From Pestalotiopsis fici W106-1 (Eukaryota; Ascomycota; Sordariomycetes; Amphisphaeriales; Sporocadaceae), in assembly GCF_000516985.1 (NCBI RefSeq), contig NW_006917095.1, forward strand, positions 3,670,942 through 3,734,941: DNA of 64,000 nt, written 5' to 3'. Positions within the stretch are counted from its first letter, which is position 1, and the number at the start of each line of letters is the position of its first letter. Made by a program: the position numbers and the translations under genes. Shown in pieces: positions 12,515 to 24,970 of this stretch. The notes under the pieces were generated by a model. That model had not been told where the DNA came from. It saw only the letters and a program-made list of their open reading frames with translations, and did no database searches.

Positions 12515-12946
12515 TGTGAATGCTTGCTCAAGGTTGTTTATATGATGTGTGAATGGGGATTGCGAATTTGTTTATGAGCCCCTTTCGAATACAGGAGTCA
12601 ATTTGTTGATTGATGCGAAACCTCGACTGCTCTATTACTGATCATCAAGAGAGAGTGAGAAAGACAGAGAGAGAGGTAGGTGTCTTTTCGCGCGTATATA
12701 CCTAGGCGGCATTGCGTCATTCATATGCAGGGCTCTCCTCTGTGTTATGCAGTGCCAACCAATTACTCCGCCCCTTGGTTTTAAGCTTCCGCGGGTGCGA
12801 TGCCAATGCCGAGGTGATCAAAATGCGAATTATCCTTTGTTAGCAACCCAATGTCGGGGATAGTCTCAATTGGCCTGGTTCGGAAGCTACCGGGTTCGGA
12901 GCGGGTTCGGAGGGGCAGGGGACAGACCAGAGTCTCATGCCCATGT
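12515..12946. other. Intergenic
   Basis: No coding signal. It holds the promoter of the CMD-family gene and the 3' UTR of the next minus-strand gene. A short GA-rich tract (gagagtgagaaagacagagagagag) lies near 12650. Confidence 0.4.
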
Positions 12947-14132
12947 TCAGCTCTTGTCGAGCCGCCTAAGGTCGCCGTCGATCTCCTTCAATCTCTTCTC
13001 CATCTCCAGCCAGACGCGGGCCATTTCACGGAATTTGTTCTCCCTGGCTGCATCTGGTTTGGCTACTATGCCAAGCCCTCCCTCTTCGACGCTGACCGAG
13101 ACGCCGTACTCGCCAAGCTCCTGCTCCCGCGTCCGGAGTTTATTAGAAAGCTGCATCTGAGCATCACGTAGGTGGCGGCGATAATTTTGCAGTGCAGTCT
13201 GAGACTCTGGGGGATAAATCATGGATCGTGTCTCCCAGAGCTGTATATTTACAGAAGTTGCTCGTGACTGGGCTTCCAGGCTCGCGTCGGAAGCTCGCAG
13301 CGTGCTGGACTGCGCCATGACGCCGTGCTTGGCCTCGAGAGCACGGAGCAGTAGGAGCAGTGCTTTCGTCTGTTGATCGAGATGATCCACCAAATTGTGA
13401 GTGGCCATAAGTCGGTTGGAGGTGAGGGCAGCACGGTTGTTCGAGAGTGATGATATCAGAGTCTGGGTCGTCGGAAGAATATGCGGGATAGCCCGATGTA
13501 TAAAGGAGGGATTCGTCGAGGGATGCATTACGCGGGCCAGACTGCGCGCTTGTGTCGTGAGGTGCGATGATATCAGACGCGTGTAATGCGGCAAAAGAGA
13601 AGGAAAATCTGACATTGGCGAGCTGGACAAGAGCAACTCCAGCTCTTCAATTGACATGTCCTGGCCTCGCTCCAGAAATGCAGGTAACACAAGGAGCAAA
13701 TCCAAGAGCTCTGGGGGCAGTTGCGGCGTTTCCTGCGAGACTATCCTTGAAAGCTGCGATCTAGTCCGCGTGTGTTGTCTGGGAGGCGGCCGAGATGATG
13801 GTGGTGGTACCGTTGCAATTGCATTTCTGAGCAAGTGTTTCCTGGTTGCCTTTAGACGGTATTCTTTCAGTTCCTATTGCCATGTTAGAATATGGTCCTT
13901 CACATAACTATCAACGCCAAGTAACATATGAGCAAGGATAATAAAATAGCTAGAAGAGAAGGAAAAGATAAGGATATCAAGAGCTCACCTCACGAACAGC
14001 CTCGCGTTGTCGCGCAGCTGCATCATTCTTGGTGGACCCATCCGAGTTCAGGACATTGGTTGTAAGTGAATTGTACAGCTGCTCAAAGCCAGGGTTGGCT
14101 GCTAACAGTGACGCATCCACTGGCGGAAGCAT
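12947..14132 (-). CDS. Unrecognised conserved-looking coiled-coil protein
   Basis: Two exons (14132-13989 and 13873-12947) joined by a GT-AG intron with a ctaac branch site give 356 residues. I do not recognise the family. The N-terminus (MLPPVDASLLAANPGFEQLY) is followed by a helical charged stretch spanning the intron (REAVREELKEYRLKATRKHL), a Pro/Arg-rich linker, and a leucine-rich block (LPPELLDLLLVLPAFLERGQ, SIEELELLLSS). The last ~90 residues are strongly helical and charged (MARVWLEMEKRLKEIDGDLR) and likely coiled coil. No signal peptide or membrane helix. An upstream in-frame ATG at 14183 would add 17 residues; I prefer 14132 because MLPPVDA looks like a natural start. It is divergent from the mitochondrial ribosomal protein gene, with a shared ~790 bp spacer. 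Confidence 0.75.
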
Positions 14133-14922
14133 GATGAATACGTAGATACTTGCGAGGCCGTTGCGTCTTCTAGTCGTGTCCACAGCCCAGCCGCTGTTTC
14201 TTGTCCTTTGTCGATATGTCTGCTCCTGAATAAAAGTGCCTCTACGCGAAGCGATCGCGCTTAATTACCCGATGGGAGGAACAGAAGAACCAATGCTACC
14301 CGAGAACTAGTGAGTTTGAGGGTATCCAAGAATATGCCTGTAAATGTGCAGAGTTTTGCTCCTTAAGAAAGAGGAAGAAAACAGCAGCATGAATAGAGAC
14401 AAAAACAAGATGTTCTTCTCTTAGCTCATCACAATTCTTCTTTCTTTGACGTTGGCCGCAGGGACCCTCGGGGGTGAGTGATTGAGTGAATGAGTGTAGC
14501 AGCACTCACTCATAACCTCTAGGTAAATGCAAGGTACGTACGGTACTGTGCACTAGTCATCTGGTTGGCCCCTGTAAATAACATTGAACACCCCCCAGGC
14601 CGGGACCAGTCTAGCGGGAAAACCCCGGTCGAAATTTCCAACCGCGAGGCAGCATCCAATCAATTGATGGATTGCAGCCAGAGAACGGGAAATCTTTCAG
14701 AGCTTCATTCAGAGCTTCTGTCTTTAACCCAAGCCAGAGCGCCGGGATATCGAATCACCAGCTCATCACCGCCCCAACTCGGCGCCAATCTCAAGCGGAG
14801 GAGAGGCTTTGAACATCACGAAGCGGCAAGAGACACGAACATTTTGAACACTTGGGTCCGCAAGGCCAATTCGATCACCTGCGTCGTTCCAACAGAAAAA
14901 AAAAAAAAAAAAGTTCACAGCC
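14133..14922. other. Divergent promoter region
   Basis: About 790 bp between divergent genes. The ORF on the plus strand here has no family match and overlaps the likely 5' UTR of bL28m. An A-run (18 A) lies just before the bL28m start codon. Confidence 0.4.
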
Positions 14923-15636
14923 ATGGCCGTTCTCAGGCCAATGGCAACACCGACGACGAGGTGTCTGCTCGCCCAGCCCTCGACCGCGACAGCCACCGCC
15001 GCTACCCGCGCAACATTCAGCACAACGGCGACGGCCTCGCGCCAGACGCCCACGCATCTCAAGGTGCCATTTGAGCGCGTGCCCGACTATCCCTACGGGC
15101 CCTTTCGGTGGTACAAGCAGCGCAACTCGGGACTATACGGCACCTCCAAGATTCGCTTTGGCAATACCGTGTCGGAAGAGCACAACATCAAGCAGCCAAC
15201 ATCATGGCGGCCGAACCGGCACACCAAGCGCCTCTGGTCCCCGAGTCTCAACATGTTCATCCGCACCCGCCTGACCGCCCACGTTCTCCGCACCATTGAC
15301 CGTCTCGGCGGTATTGACGAGTACCTGCTCGGCACCAAGCAGCGCCGCATCAAGGAGCTCGGCCCCGCCGGTTGGAGGCTGCGCTGGAAGGTCATGCAGA
15401 GCGCCCCCGTCCAGGAGGAATGGGCGAGGCAGCGTGAGGCCATGGGTCTACCACCCAAGGGATCCGCAGAAGCCCAGGATGCCGAGGCAGCACCCAGCCC
15501 GGAAGAGATTGCCGAGCTTGATGCCATGCTGGAGCGAGGAGACGAATTCGTTATTGGCGAGGAGCTTGTCGAGGAGAAGTTCATGGCCGAGGAGCCAGTC
15601 AGCAAAGTCACCGAGGCAAGGAATACGCCCCAATAG
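14923..15636 (+). CDS. MRPL24: Mitochondrial large-subunit ribosomal protein bL28m
   Basis: Structural protein of the mitochondrial 54S ribosomal subunit (bacterial L28 family, yeast MRPL24). Single exon, 237 residues. The first ~40 residues are rich in Ala, Thr, Arg and Ser without acids, typical of a mitochondrial presequence. The L28 core is at about residues 72-130: YGTSKIRFGNTVSEEHNIKQ, then RPNRHTKRLWSPSLNMF and LTAHVLRTIDRLGGIDEYLL. The acidic C-terminal tail (about residues 180-237) is a fungal extension. The ATG at 14923 (cagccATGgcc) is in good context and directly follows a poly-A leader. Confidence 0.93.
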   Translation: MAVLRPMATPTTRCLLAQPSTATATAATRATFSTTATASRQTPTHLKVPFERVPDYPYGPFRWYKQRNSGLYGTSKIRFGNTVSEEHNIKQPTSWRPNRHTKRLWSPSLNMFIRTRLTAHVLRTIDRLGGIDEYLLGTKQRRIKELGPAGWRLRWKVMQSAPVQEEWARQREAMGLPPKGSAEAQDAEAAPSPEEIAELDAMLERGDEFVIGEELVEEKFMAEEPVSKVTEARNTPQ

Positions 15637-16080
15637 GTGCCATACATGAGCGAGTGATGGCAATGTGAGCGCAAGCCCCAACAAAAGGGTAGTCGTGATG
15701 CATATTTCACTCTTGGGCCCGATTTGCCAACCAACAGCATCGTCTTTGGACACGATATGCTCTGTAACATTCAATTTATTCACTGTACAAAAGGCCGCCA
15801 CCATGCATTCGCATCACCAGGGAATCATGAGCATAGACTCAAGAGGCATAAAAACATGTATCAAGCCCAAATAAAAATATAGTATATTACAATGACCAGT
15901 CTCTCAATTCTGTACTTTTATAGATCGATCTATTTTGTGTATCATTCTACAAGAGACATTACTAGTCAAAGAAAGACGCCCTGTATGCCAGAACGATACA
16001 ACATTTTCCCGCCAACTCCGTACCAAAACATCAGATTAATTCTCCTCCTCCTCTAAACAAACCAGACGGGTATAAATCTC
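15637..16080. other. Convergent intergenic region
   Basis: Holds the 3' UTRs of bL28m and tryptophan synthase. Several AATAAA-like signals occur on the plus strand (ccaaataaaaatat near 15869). No coding signal. Confidence 0.45.
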
Positions 16081-18425
16081 TTAGAAGCGTAGATCCCAGC
16101 CAATCTTGGGACCAATCGTAGGCAGCTCTTCGGCCACACTCTGTACATCCTTGTCTCCACGTCCACTGAGGCAAATGACAATATCTTCGCCCTTCTTCAT
16201 AGTCTTGGCAAGCTCAATGGCCCCGTAGATGCCGTGCGCACTCTCAAGAGCAGGAATGATACCCTCGAGCTGGGACATCAGCTTGAAACCAGTGAAGGCT
16301 TCGGCATCCGTTGCAGCAATGTACTTGGCACGCTCGCTGTCCTTCCAGGATGCCAACTCGGGGCCAACACCCGGGTAGTCAAGACCGGCAGAGACGGAGT
16401 GGGTGTCGGAAATCTGACCATGCTCATTCTGGAGGACATAGGTACGAACACCGTGCAAAACACCCTTGGTACCTCCAGAGAGCGTAGCGCTGTGCCTTGC
16501 AGTCTCGACACCATCGCCTCCAGCCTCGACTCCCAAGAGCTTCACGCTCGGGTCATTGCTGAAGGGATAGAACATACCCACGGCATTCGAACCTCCACCG
16601 ACGCAAGCCACGACGGCGTCCGGCAGCTTGCCACGCTTGGCAAGCAGCTGTTCCTTGGTCTCGTTTCCAATGACCGACTGGAAAGTTCGAACAATGGTGG
16701 GGAAGGGGTGAGGACCAATGGCAGATCCAATGATGTAGTGAGTATCGTCCAGGTCGACCACCCAGGCTCGCAGAGCCTCGTTGACGGCGTCACGGAGCGT
16801 CTTGGAGCCAGCCTCGACAGCAACAACCTTTGCGCCGAGCAGGCGCATTCGGAAGACATTGAGGGCCTGGCGGCGGACATCCTCGGCACCCATGTATACT
16901 GTACATTCCATGCCGAACTTGGCGCAGACAGTCGCAGTGGCAACACCGTGTTGTCCAGCGCCAGTCTCGGCAATGATCTTGGTCTTGCCCAGTCTCCTGG
17001 CAAGTAGGATCTGTCCTAGGGCATTGTTGATCTTGTGCGATCCAGTGTGGTTAAGATCCTCGCGCTTCAACCAGATGTTGGCGCCTCCGGCGTACTCGGT
17101 CAGGCGCTCGGCAAGCTGGAGGTGTCCCGGCCGGCCAATCCACGGGTAGTATGAGCGGTACTCCTCCCAGAACTTGGGGTCGTCCTTGATGGCGTTGAAT
17201 CCCTCCTCAAGCTGTGACAGGCAGTCCATCAAGGACTCGGGCACATATTGACCACCGAACTCGCCGAAGCGGTCGGGGATGCTGCCATGCAGGGCACCCA
17301 ACTTGGCTACCAGATCGGCGTCGTCCTGCTCAGTAATAACACCATTGACAGTGGGAGCCGCCTCGGGCTCCTTGGCGCCATTGATAGCCTCGACAATGCC
17401 CACCTCGCGCGTGTGCTCTTCATCTGCCGATGTGGAGCGGCCGCAAACATACGCACAATATTCCTCGACAGCCTTGGGCCCGCTGCCGGCCTCGGCCTTT
17501 TGCAGGGTGCTCACAATTTGTGAGCCAATGACGACGCCATCTGCGACTTCGGCGACGCTCTTGAAATGGTCCCGAGTGGAGACACCGAATCCGACGGCGG
17601 CCGGCTTGTTACCACTGTAAGACTTGACTCTGGCGACGAGGGCAGGAAGGTTGGCATTGAGCGATCCCAAAGCGCCAGTGACGCCCTGTCGGGAGACAAC
17701 ATAGATGAAGCTGTCGGCCAGGGCGCAAAGAAGCTTCATGCGTGCGTCGCTAGTGGCAGGGGCAATTAAGGGGACGTAACTGAGACCACCACTGCTGCAG
17801 AATTTGCGGAAGGAAACAGCCTCCTCTGGGGGCAGATCGCAGACGATGAATCCGTTCACACCAGCCTCCTTGCAGTCTCTAAGCAAGGCCTCCTCACCAT
17901 ACGACAACAGGGGGTTGTAGTAGCCCATCAACAGCACAGGGACTGTACATCCTTGTTTCCTGGCGTCGCGAACCATCTGTATTACGTGACCAACTGTAAC
18001 GCCATTTTCGAGGGCGACGGTATTGGCGGTCTGAATGGTAGGGCCATCGGCGATGGGGTCTGTAAAGGGAACACCGAGCTCTATGACGTCTACAGAGGAT
18101 TCTGTTAGCATGTTTTTCCTTCGCTTCCAGAACTTCTCTTGAATGGGGCAATCCATACCTGCACCACCCTTTTGCATGGCCATCATAATATTCGGCGTGT
18201 CCTCGGGCTTAGGGTAGCCCGCAGTGACATAGGTCACAAGGGCAGACTGGATAAGGAACAAGTGGTTAGCAAGACGTTTCGAGGAGGCAATTGAGTTTGT
18301 ACGGGAAATATCCGTCATGGTGAGGTTGCTTGGCGGCGGAATGGGGGAGCAGCAACAGCTCTCCCGGTGTGACATACCCTGTTCTCGGCCTTGCACCGCT
18401 TGAATGTCTGCTTCAAACCTTCCAT
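16081..18425 (-). CDS. TRP5: Bifunctional tryptophan synthase (alpha-beta fusion)
   Basis: Catalyses the last two steps of tryptophan synthesis in the cytosol: indole-3-glycerol phosphate cleavage (alpha) and PLP-dependent joining of indole to serine (beta). Exons 18425-18378, 18246-18159 and 18089-16081 give 714 residues. The fungal start [16 protein letters not shown] is on exon 1. Alpha domain (residues 1-~260): [20 protein letters not shown] with the catalytic Glu and Asp, then YYNPLLSYG. After a linker, the beta domain begins at [20 protein letters not shown]; the PLP lysine is in [13 protein letters not shown], the ammonia/indole region in [12 protein letters not shown], and the phosphate loop in [12 protein letters not shown]. 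All key residues are present. A TGACTCA site lies upstream (see 18567), which fits general amino-acid control. Confidence 0.97.
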
Positions 18426-21095
18426 GTTGGCCAGAAGTATGTGTTCTTGGAAGAGTCTATATTGGGGAAAAAGAATGAGTGAATTGCCAAGTGAGACGTC
18501 GAGAAGGAATCGGAAGAGTAAAGAGGTGATCTGGACTTGGCTTTATGGGCAGGGTAGTCGAACCTCTGACTCACGTTGGGGGAGATATGGAGAGAGTATG
18601 GGGGAGGAGGACAGAGGGCAAGAATACAGAAGAGTGGTAGGAAAGCCAAGAGCAGATGATGACTCTTTTTATGAAGACCTAGATAAGTAGGAGTAGTGTA
18701 GGAGGTCAAAGTATTCGACTATTTTATCCCTGGGTCGTGGTTGCAGGGAACAGACCAGAGGTGGACTCTTTTGGTTGGTGGGATGAATCGAATAATCAAT
18801 TGAATAATTTTTGAGTAGTCAGTCACTCTCGAGGCCCCTCACTCAACTTCGTTTCGCTTCTTCTGCCCCGCGATCGCAGCGGCCCTGCATAGTACCTAAA
18901 CGGTCAGCGGCTGTCCAGATGGGTCCTGATTTACACTACAGCTCGCTGCTCGGCTATGCGTTAGAGGGGCAGAGTGGCCATTGCTGGGGGCGCCAGACGG
19001 CGTGTGCTTTTCGCCCCCCCTGGTCAAAATTCGAGGTGTGGACGTGCGGCGATACCGGACCCATGTCCTTGGTGACGAAATAGACTCGGTGACTACGATT
19101 TCGCTTACTCCGCTTACTCTGCTATTGGTTGTCCTCTGTGACGAAGCAATTAATCCTCTTGCAATTTGACCAGTTTGAAGAGTTGTGATATCGACTAGAT
19201 ACACATATCTTATATCACTACCCATAACAAAAGACGCGGCAGGTCTTTGTAACGTGTTTTCCCGTAGAAGAAAGCTCAGCTAATGCGAGTCTGGCTAATC
19301 TAGGTACCCTGGTGGCATTCTTGGACCATACGAAAAAAATCTCTATACTCAAGTATTGGTAGTCTACATATTTATAAGACTATCTCTACATACCCCTAGC
19401 CTTTTTCTTCTTCCCCGGGGGAACAGGCGATTAAACTTCTAAGCATCACATCCGGAATCTCGATAATCTAAGCGACTTATTATCATCGTCCGAAAGGGGT
19501 CGAGTCACTAGGATCCTGAAAGCAATAATGCATTTGATAGGATGTAAAAGCTGACCATTTTTCTGATCCCAGTAAGCAGTCCCTATAGCCACAATATTGT
19601 TCAATGATGACAGAAGCCATAATGATTACACTTCCTTCTTATTAGCGACAAATTACTGGTAGTAGGCACCAATTTATCTTGTATTACAAGACAAATGGCA
19701 GTAAAGGTTGGCTAGATCAGTATTCTCAGTTATCCCAGATCCCGGAAGATTCCTTCCAATGTTGACGTGTGACGAGGCCCTGCCATTCTGAATCTCGAAA
19801 AAAGTTCTCCATTATACAATCGACCATCAATTGATTGTCAGATGAGCCTATTCTTTTTGTCGATACTGGACAGAATGTTTACATTGAGACGTGCCTTTCT
19901 GAGTGCCAAAGCCATCTTCTGGACCACTCGTTTCTAAATGGAAGGCGCAGATTTGACCGTCAATAGTATGAACATTTCAAGACGATACTATCAGATAGTA
20001 TGGATGCGTCGATATAGACTACAAGATTTGGAGCGCAGTGAAACTCCATCATGTGATCTGCTGCTCCGCGAGGTTCAGATCTTCTGGTATCTGATTACTC
20101 GCGAAAACATGCATAAAGACTGCCTTTTTGATTTCCTTTAAAAAACAAAAACAAAAAAACAAGGTTAGCATACTGGAATGTGGGTATTTGTGATGGCAAT
20201 CATCATTCTGTTGCTGTCACCAATATGCAGACGAACTCTTCTTACGCCCAATATATTTTTCTTTTTCGTCCTTTCTTCCTGGTTAACGTAATTGCCGGCC
20301 CCTGGAAACTTCTCAAGAGCGGGCTTCGAAATTCTTCGAGTATAATGATAATTATCTCCATTTCAAGGCTGCTTGCAATTTGGACGAAGTGAGACCCCAG
20401 GATGACAGGATCCTTACCAACTTTTCCCTGGTCATTTGGCTGAAGATGGCGAAAGTGTTGTGAGGCGACCATGGTCTGGGGCCCCGCAACCCTCGAGAAT
20501 TGGAATAAATAAACGCCTATCATCCATTGGAATCCTCTCAGATATGGCACTAAAGCAATATTTACGCAACTCCAGCGTCTCTTTGACAGGAGACACATGA
20601 CCGAGGTTATCATCACGTCAATACGGACACGACTTTGGGAAACGAGTCAAAAAGACAAGACAGGGTAGTTTGGGCCATGCAAGACGCTTATAATTGATCA
20701 AGAATCTATATCAACAGCTTGTGACTCTAAACCCACGCCAATTCCATAGAGCATCTAGACCAGTAACTTATAAGGGAGCAGTTTGATCAGATTCTGCAAC
20801 TCAAAAAAACATCGTTTCCGCACCTTGGCTCAACAATAAAATAGATTATAAACCTGTAGCAATTTGATCCTGGGAGGACCATACACGGCATTTGCTTGGT
20901 CGAAAAAGATTTGACTTGACTTTTGATCCGTTCAAGTATCGCATTTTAGACCAAAATCTGGCTATGACGGTAGCATAGCCAAAAGTGGGCCAACTGATTC
21001 CTGTGTCTATGAAGGTATCTAAAATGAAGCCATCACTCGCTTATCGCACATCAAGAACGCCCCAGATTTTATTCATTACATCATTCATACACATT
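18426..21095. other. 2.7 kb gene-free, partly A/T-rich spacer
   Basis: No ORF here resembles a known family. The first ~500 bp is the tryptophan synthase promoter. From about 19250 to 20980 the DNA is A/T-rich with only short ORFs, as expected of spacer or old, mutated repeat DNA; I could not identify a specific element. Confidence 0.45.
18567..18573. promoter_or_regulatory. Gcn4/CPC1-type site TGACTCA
   Basis: Perfect TGACTCA about 140 bp upstream of the tryptophan synthase ATG. This is the known binding site for the bZIP activator of amino-acid starvation response (Gcn4 in yeast, CPC1/CpcA in moulds), and position and target gene fit. Confidence 0.55.
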
Positions 21096-22680
21096 TTAGC
21101 CCTTGACCTTGTAGATGGCCTCGGCAAGGCGACCGACGTTCTCGCTGGTGATACCGGCGACACTGATACGTCCATCCTTGGTAGCGTACACGCTGTGCTC
21201 CTGGGCCAGGGCATCCATCTGGGCGGGCTCGAGACCAGTGTAGGCAAACATGCCGATCTGGCTGGTGATGTGGCTCCAGTCGTGCTTGCTGCCGAGCTTC
21301 TCGAGGTTCTCCTTGAGCAGAGCACGCATGCTGATGATACGGTCTGCCATCTCCTTGACCTCAACGAGCCACTGCTCGTAGAGGGCGGGGTCGTTCAAGA
21401 TCTGAGAAGCAATGCGGGCTCCGTGGACGGGAGGGTTGGAGTACAGAGGGCGAACCAAGATCTTGATCTGAGAGTCGATTCTCTTCTTCTCATCGGCATC
21501 CTCGGCGACAATGGAGAAGGCACCAACACGCTCACCGTAGAGACCCATGTTCTTGGCGAAAGACTGGGCCAGGCAGATGTTGTGGCCTTCCTTGACAAAG
21601 TGACGGACAGCAAAGGCGTCCTTGTCAGTGTTGCCAGAAGCAAAACCCTGGTAAGCCATATCGAAGAAGGCATAGTGGCCAGCCTCCTTGACGGCGTCGC
21701 TGATCTCCTTCCACTGAGTCTCAGTAGGATCGACACCAGTAGGGTTGTGAGCGCAAGCGTGGAACAGGAAGATGCTGCCCTTGGGGGCAGCCTTGATGTC
21801 GGCAAGCATGCCCTGGAAGTCGAGGCCAATGGTCTTCTTGTCATAGTATCTGTACTTCTCGACCTCAAGGCCAGCGTCCTTGAAGACGGCGCCGTGGTTG
21901 GCCCATGAGGGAGTGGGAATGTAGATCTTCTTGGCGCCGGGGTAAAATCGCTCGAGGAAGGCGGCGCCAATGCGGAGAGCACCAGTACCAGAGATGGACT
22001 GGGTGATGACCAGGCGGTCGAGGGCAGAGGAGTCCTTGCCGTAGGCGAGAACGGCAGCAGCCTTGGTGAAGTCGGGAAGACCAGTGATACCAGCGTACTC
22101 TTTGTTCAGGCGGCTGGCAATGACCTTCTCCTCAGCAGTACGGACGGAAGGGAGGACGTAGGGCTTGCCCTTGTCGTCACGGTAAGCACCGACACCTGCA
22201 GTCACATTGAGTGAGTGGTACGATCTTGTAGCCATGTGGCATGAAACTCTGCCGCCGAGTTACTCATAATGTGCAAGAGTATAACTTACCCAGGTTAATC
22301 TTCTTGTCAAAGGAGTCGGCTTTGAAAGCCTCGGTGATGCCTATGGGAACATGTTAGTCTAATGTTTTGATGTTATTTTCATAGCTCCCTTGATTGCTGA
22401 TGGAGCTTGCGTCATGATGGAGCTTCGTCTTGAGGTCGAACGAGGTGCTGACAGCCTTGAAAAAAATTTGGCAAATGGTAGATGACATACCTAGAATGGC
22501 CTGCAGAATAACTCAATTAGCTTTCTGTATTACTTCAACGCCTGTCTCCCAAGAAAAACGTACATCAGGAGGACCCTGGGGAACATTGGCCCAGGTCGAG
22601 GCAGCACGAGCAGCCTGGAAGGCCGCAGACCGGCGCACAGCAGGCACACGGCGCGAGGCGATGCGCAGTGCAGGAAGCAT
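21096..22680 (-). CDS. AAT1: Mitochondrial aspartate aminotransferase
   Basis: PLP enzyme that interconverts aspartate plus 2-oxoglutarate with oxaloacetate plus glutamate (malate-aspartate shuttle). Four exons: 22680-22564, a 10-nt microexon 22500-22491, 22340-22290 and 22195-21096; 425 residues. The first ~30 residues ([20 protein letters not shown]) form a mitochondrial presequence. The N-terminal arm reads [30 protein letters not shown], then [12 protein letters not shown] only when the microexon is included. PLP sites: HNPTGVDPT, the Tyr in [11 protein letters not shown], and the Schiff-base lysine in [14 protein letters not shown]. The substrate arginine is in the C-terminal part ([10 protein letters not shown]). 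An internal ATG at 22235 lies within the last intron and is not a real start. Confidence 0.96.
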
Positions 22681-23697
22681 TGTGTACAGTGAAGTCTGTA
22701 TTATGTCGATGAAAGGAAAAGAAGATGAAAATATCCGAATTGACAAGAGACGTCGTCCTCTTGATTGTCTCGCTGTTACAAGAATGGGTTGAGGAAGGGG
22801 ATGTGGTACGAGCGAGAAAGTGAATGACTCGATTTTGTAGCTGGCAATAATAGTACGAGGTTCAAGGTGAGAGCTCCGGAATATCGGGGTCTTTGCTGAG
22901 CTTCACGCTGCAATCGGTCAGTGAGCTGTTTGGCAGACCCACACTGAATTTTTAGTTCGCCTGCTTGCTGGAGGTCGCTCACCTATGCTACCCCGTGAAC
23001 GCCCGCTTGTGGACTTGCCCAGGTGAGATCCACCTGTGCTGGATCGGAACATCGTTCAAGCTGCTCCGCTCGGGGGATCGGAATTCTCTCTCATTGGCGC
23101 GCTACCTATGTCCAGAGTCAATTGCGCTGTGCATGCCCTGTAATTCACCTCCACACCCACCTGGGCATCAATGCCCATTTCCTCGTTAGCGCCCTTTTCC
23201 CCGTAAAATCCAGCAGCCCGCCGACCGCTACGTACATTAAGTAGGTGCATTACCTAGGCCTAGAAAGACGCCTACATTAAATGGGCATTGTAAGCCAACA
23301 GTGGCAAGCAGTCGAGGAGCATCAACCAAATGATAGATCAGGCCGAGACAAGAACTTAATGCAACTAAGCCGCCCAGAAACTTGGCTTATCATTATGCTG
23401 AATGCGAGATACACGCAAGTAACACTGTGGCTCATTTCCAATTTCTCACTGTCTTGCCCTGTTTGATTAATCCCATACAAGCAGTTACACAAATCTTAGG
23501 CAAGTCATTAAGGAAGCAAGACGGCGGGTTCCACCCTACTTGAAATTGGCTGTCATGTGATACAAATGTTTCACGAGCATCTAGCTCGCAAGCACGCACT
23601 CAGTTGAGTTTGCTTGGCCGAATTTTGACCAAATCAGTGCAGATGGATGGTATCATATATTGGGGTTCACTTGAGCAACCGTGCATTACACAACTCT
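22681..23697. other. Intergenic: AAT promoter and tyrosinase 3' side
   Basis: About 1 kb with no supported gene. The palindrome-rich ggtgcattacctaggcctag near 23245 is one of many TACCTAGG-type motifs in the window. Confidence 0.4.
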
Positions 23698-24970
23698 TCA
23701 TTCTAGATCCTCGGCATTGAGGTATTCTGAACATATAGTAGGCCCATTCAGATTCATGATGTCGGCAATGGTGACGTTTGGCACCAAGTCGGTCATCCAG
23801 AGGTTGTGATTCAGCGTCGTTATAGTGCCGTTGTCGCCAAAGTAATCCGTCACCGCCGTGGGCGGATAGTCGGGGCTTCCAGGCTCGGCCGTTCGCGGCA
23901 CATTCACTCCGCCCATATCATACAGTCGTGCTGGATAGTCGAGCTTCTGCCACTCCCAGTAGAGTTTGTCGAGGTAACCATGATGTAGAAAAAACAGCGG
24001 ATCTCCGGGAGAAAATGTAGGGTCCGACATCTAATGGGGAGGATTCGTTCCTATTAGCCATTCTGATCACGGTCTCCTTCGGAGGGTTGGGAAGGTCTTC
24101 TTACTATGCCACCAACTCCATTATGGCCAGCGCTGTGTGGCGCCAACGTGAAGCAGTTCCACGCCAGCACATACTTGGTAAAGGTATTGCACTTGTTGAT
24201 ATAATTCTGTGCCGCGGCGCTGAAGGAGAACTGGTCGAACTGGCGACTTAGGCAATGGTCGCCCAGCTGGTTGTTTGCAAGGAATCGCAATGTCAGATTG
24301 GCAAAGGGCCCATTTTCAATACAGCTATCGCCACCTGCGCCGTTTGCGCCATAATACTGGTCTTGGAAGAGCTCTGAAGCAGACATATTGGCGACTTCTG
24401 CCACTTCATCCCAGTATGGCAGGCGGCCAGTATAGCCGCACTCGTCGCGGATCAATGTCTCGTGCGCGGCCACATAGTACCTATGAAAGGGGAGAAAGCC
24501 TCCCTGGCTCTACGTCAGCTGTGATGCGACCTCGTGGGCTCCGGCTTGCATACCACATTGTGTATAGTCACAGTCTGTGTGATACTAAGCAGGGTTTATA
24601 GTCAGCAAATAGCCCTTGTTTTCCTCAGTTCAATTTGCGCTTCTTGAACCATGTTGTATTCTTTTGGTTGAGTCGGAAATTAGGAAATGAAGAAAGCCCC
24701 AAAGTGGCCGCGAGAGACGTACTGTGGCCATTGTAGATCATCCCATCGAGTTACCGCTCCAGCCAAGCCTGTTTTCGAAGGTGTGTTCATGAGACACAAG
24801 TCGGCTTCAATGTACGACAACTTTTCATCCTGGGAGAGTTTTGTCCAGGGCACTCGCTGACGGATGGCGGTGCAGTTGGTCTCGATATCCCGCTTCAAAT
24901 TAACGTGAGGCAGTGCTGCGGCCAGCGAAGAGATCAGGAGCAGGCATTTTGCGCCTTGAAGGAACGACAT
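23698..24970 (-). CDS. Secreted tyrosinase-family copper oxidase
   Basis: Type-3 dicopper enzyme oxidising phenols or catechols, probably outside the cell. Exons 24970-24723, 24584-24554, 24509-24105 and 24030-23698 give 338 residues. A signal peptide (MSFLQGAKCLLLISSLAAAL) starts at 24970; an in-frame ATG six codons upstream is less likely. CuA histidines: WPHITQTVTIHN (H83, H91) and FLPFHRYYVAAHE (H102), created by joining three exons. CuB histidines: PHSAGHNGVGG (two) and DPLFFLHHGYLDKLYWEWQ. All six copper ligands are therefore present. It lacks the long C-terminal shielding domain of classical melanin tyrosinases, as in short secreted or secondary-metabolite tyrosinases. No cluster partners are next to it. 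Confidence 0.92.

Noticed and set aside
16234..17007. Long plus-strand ORF of 257 codons opposite tryptophan synthase
   Set aside because: It is the antisense shadow of the GC-rich TRP5 coding region; the minus-strand frame has all family motifs.
20985..21908. 307-codon plus-strand ORF
   Set aside because: Antisense shadow of aspartate aminotransferase; no protein family match.
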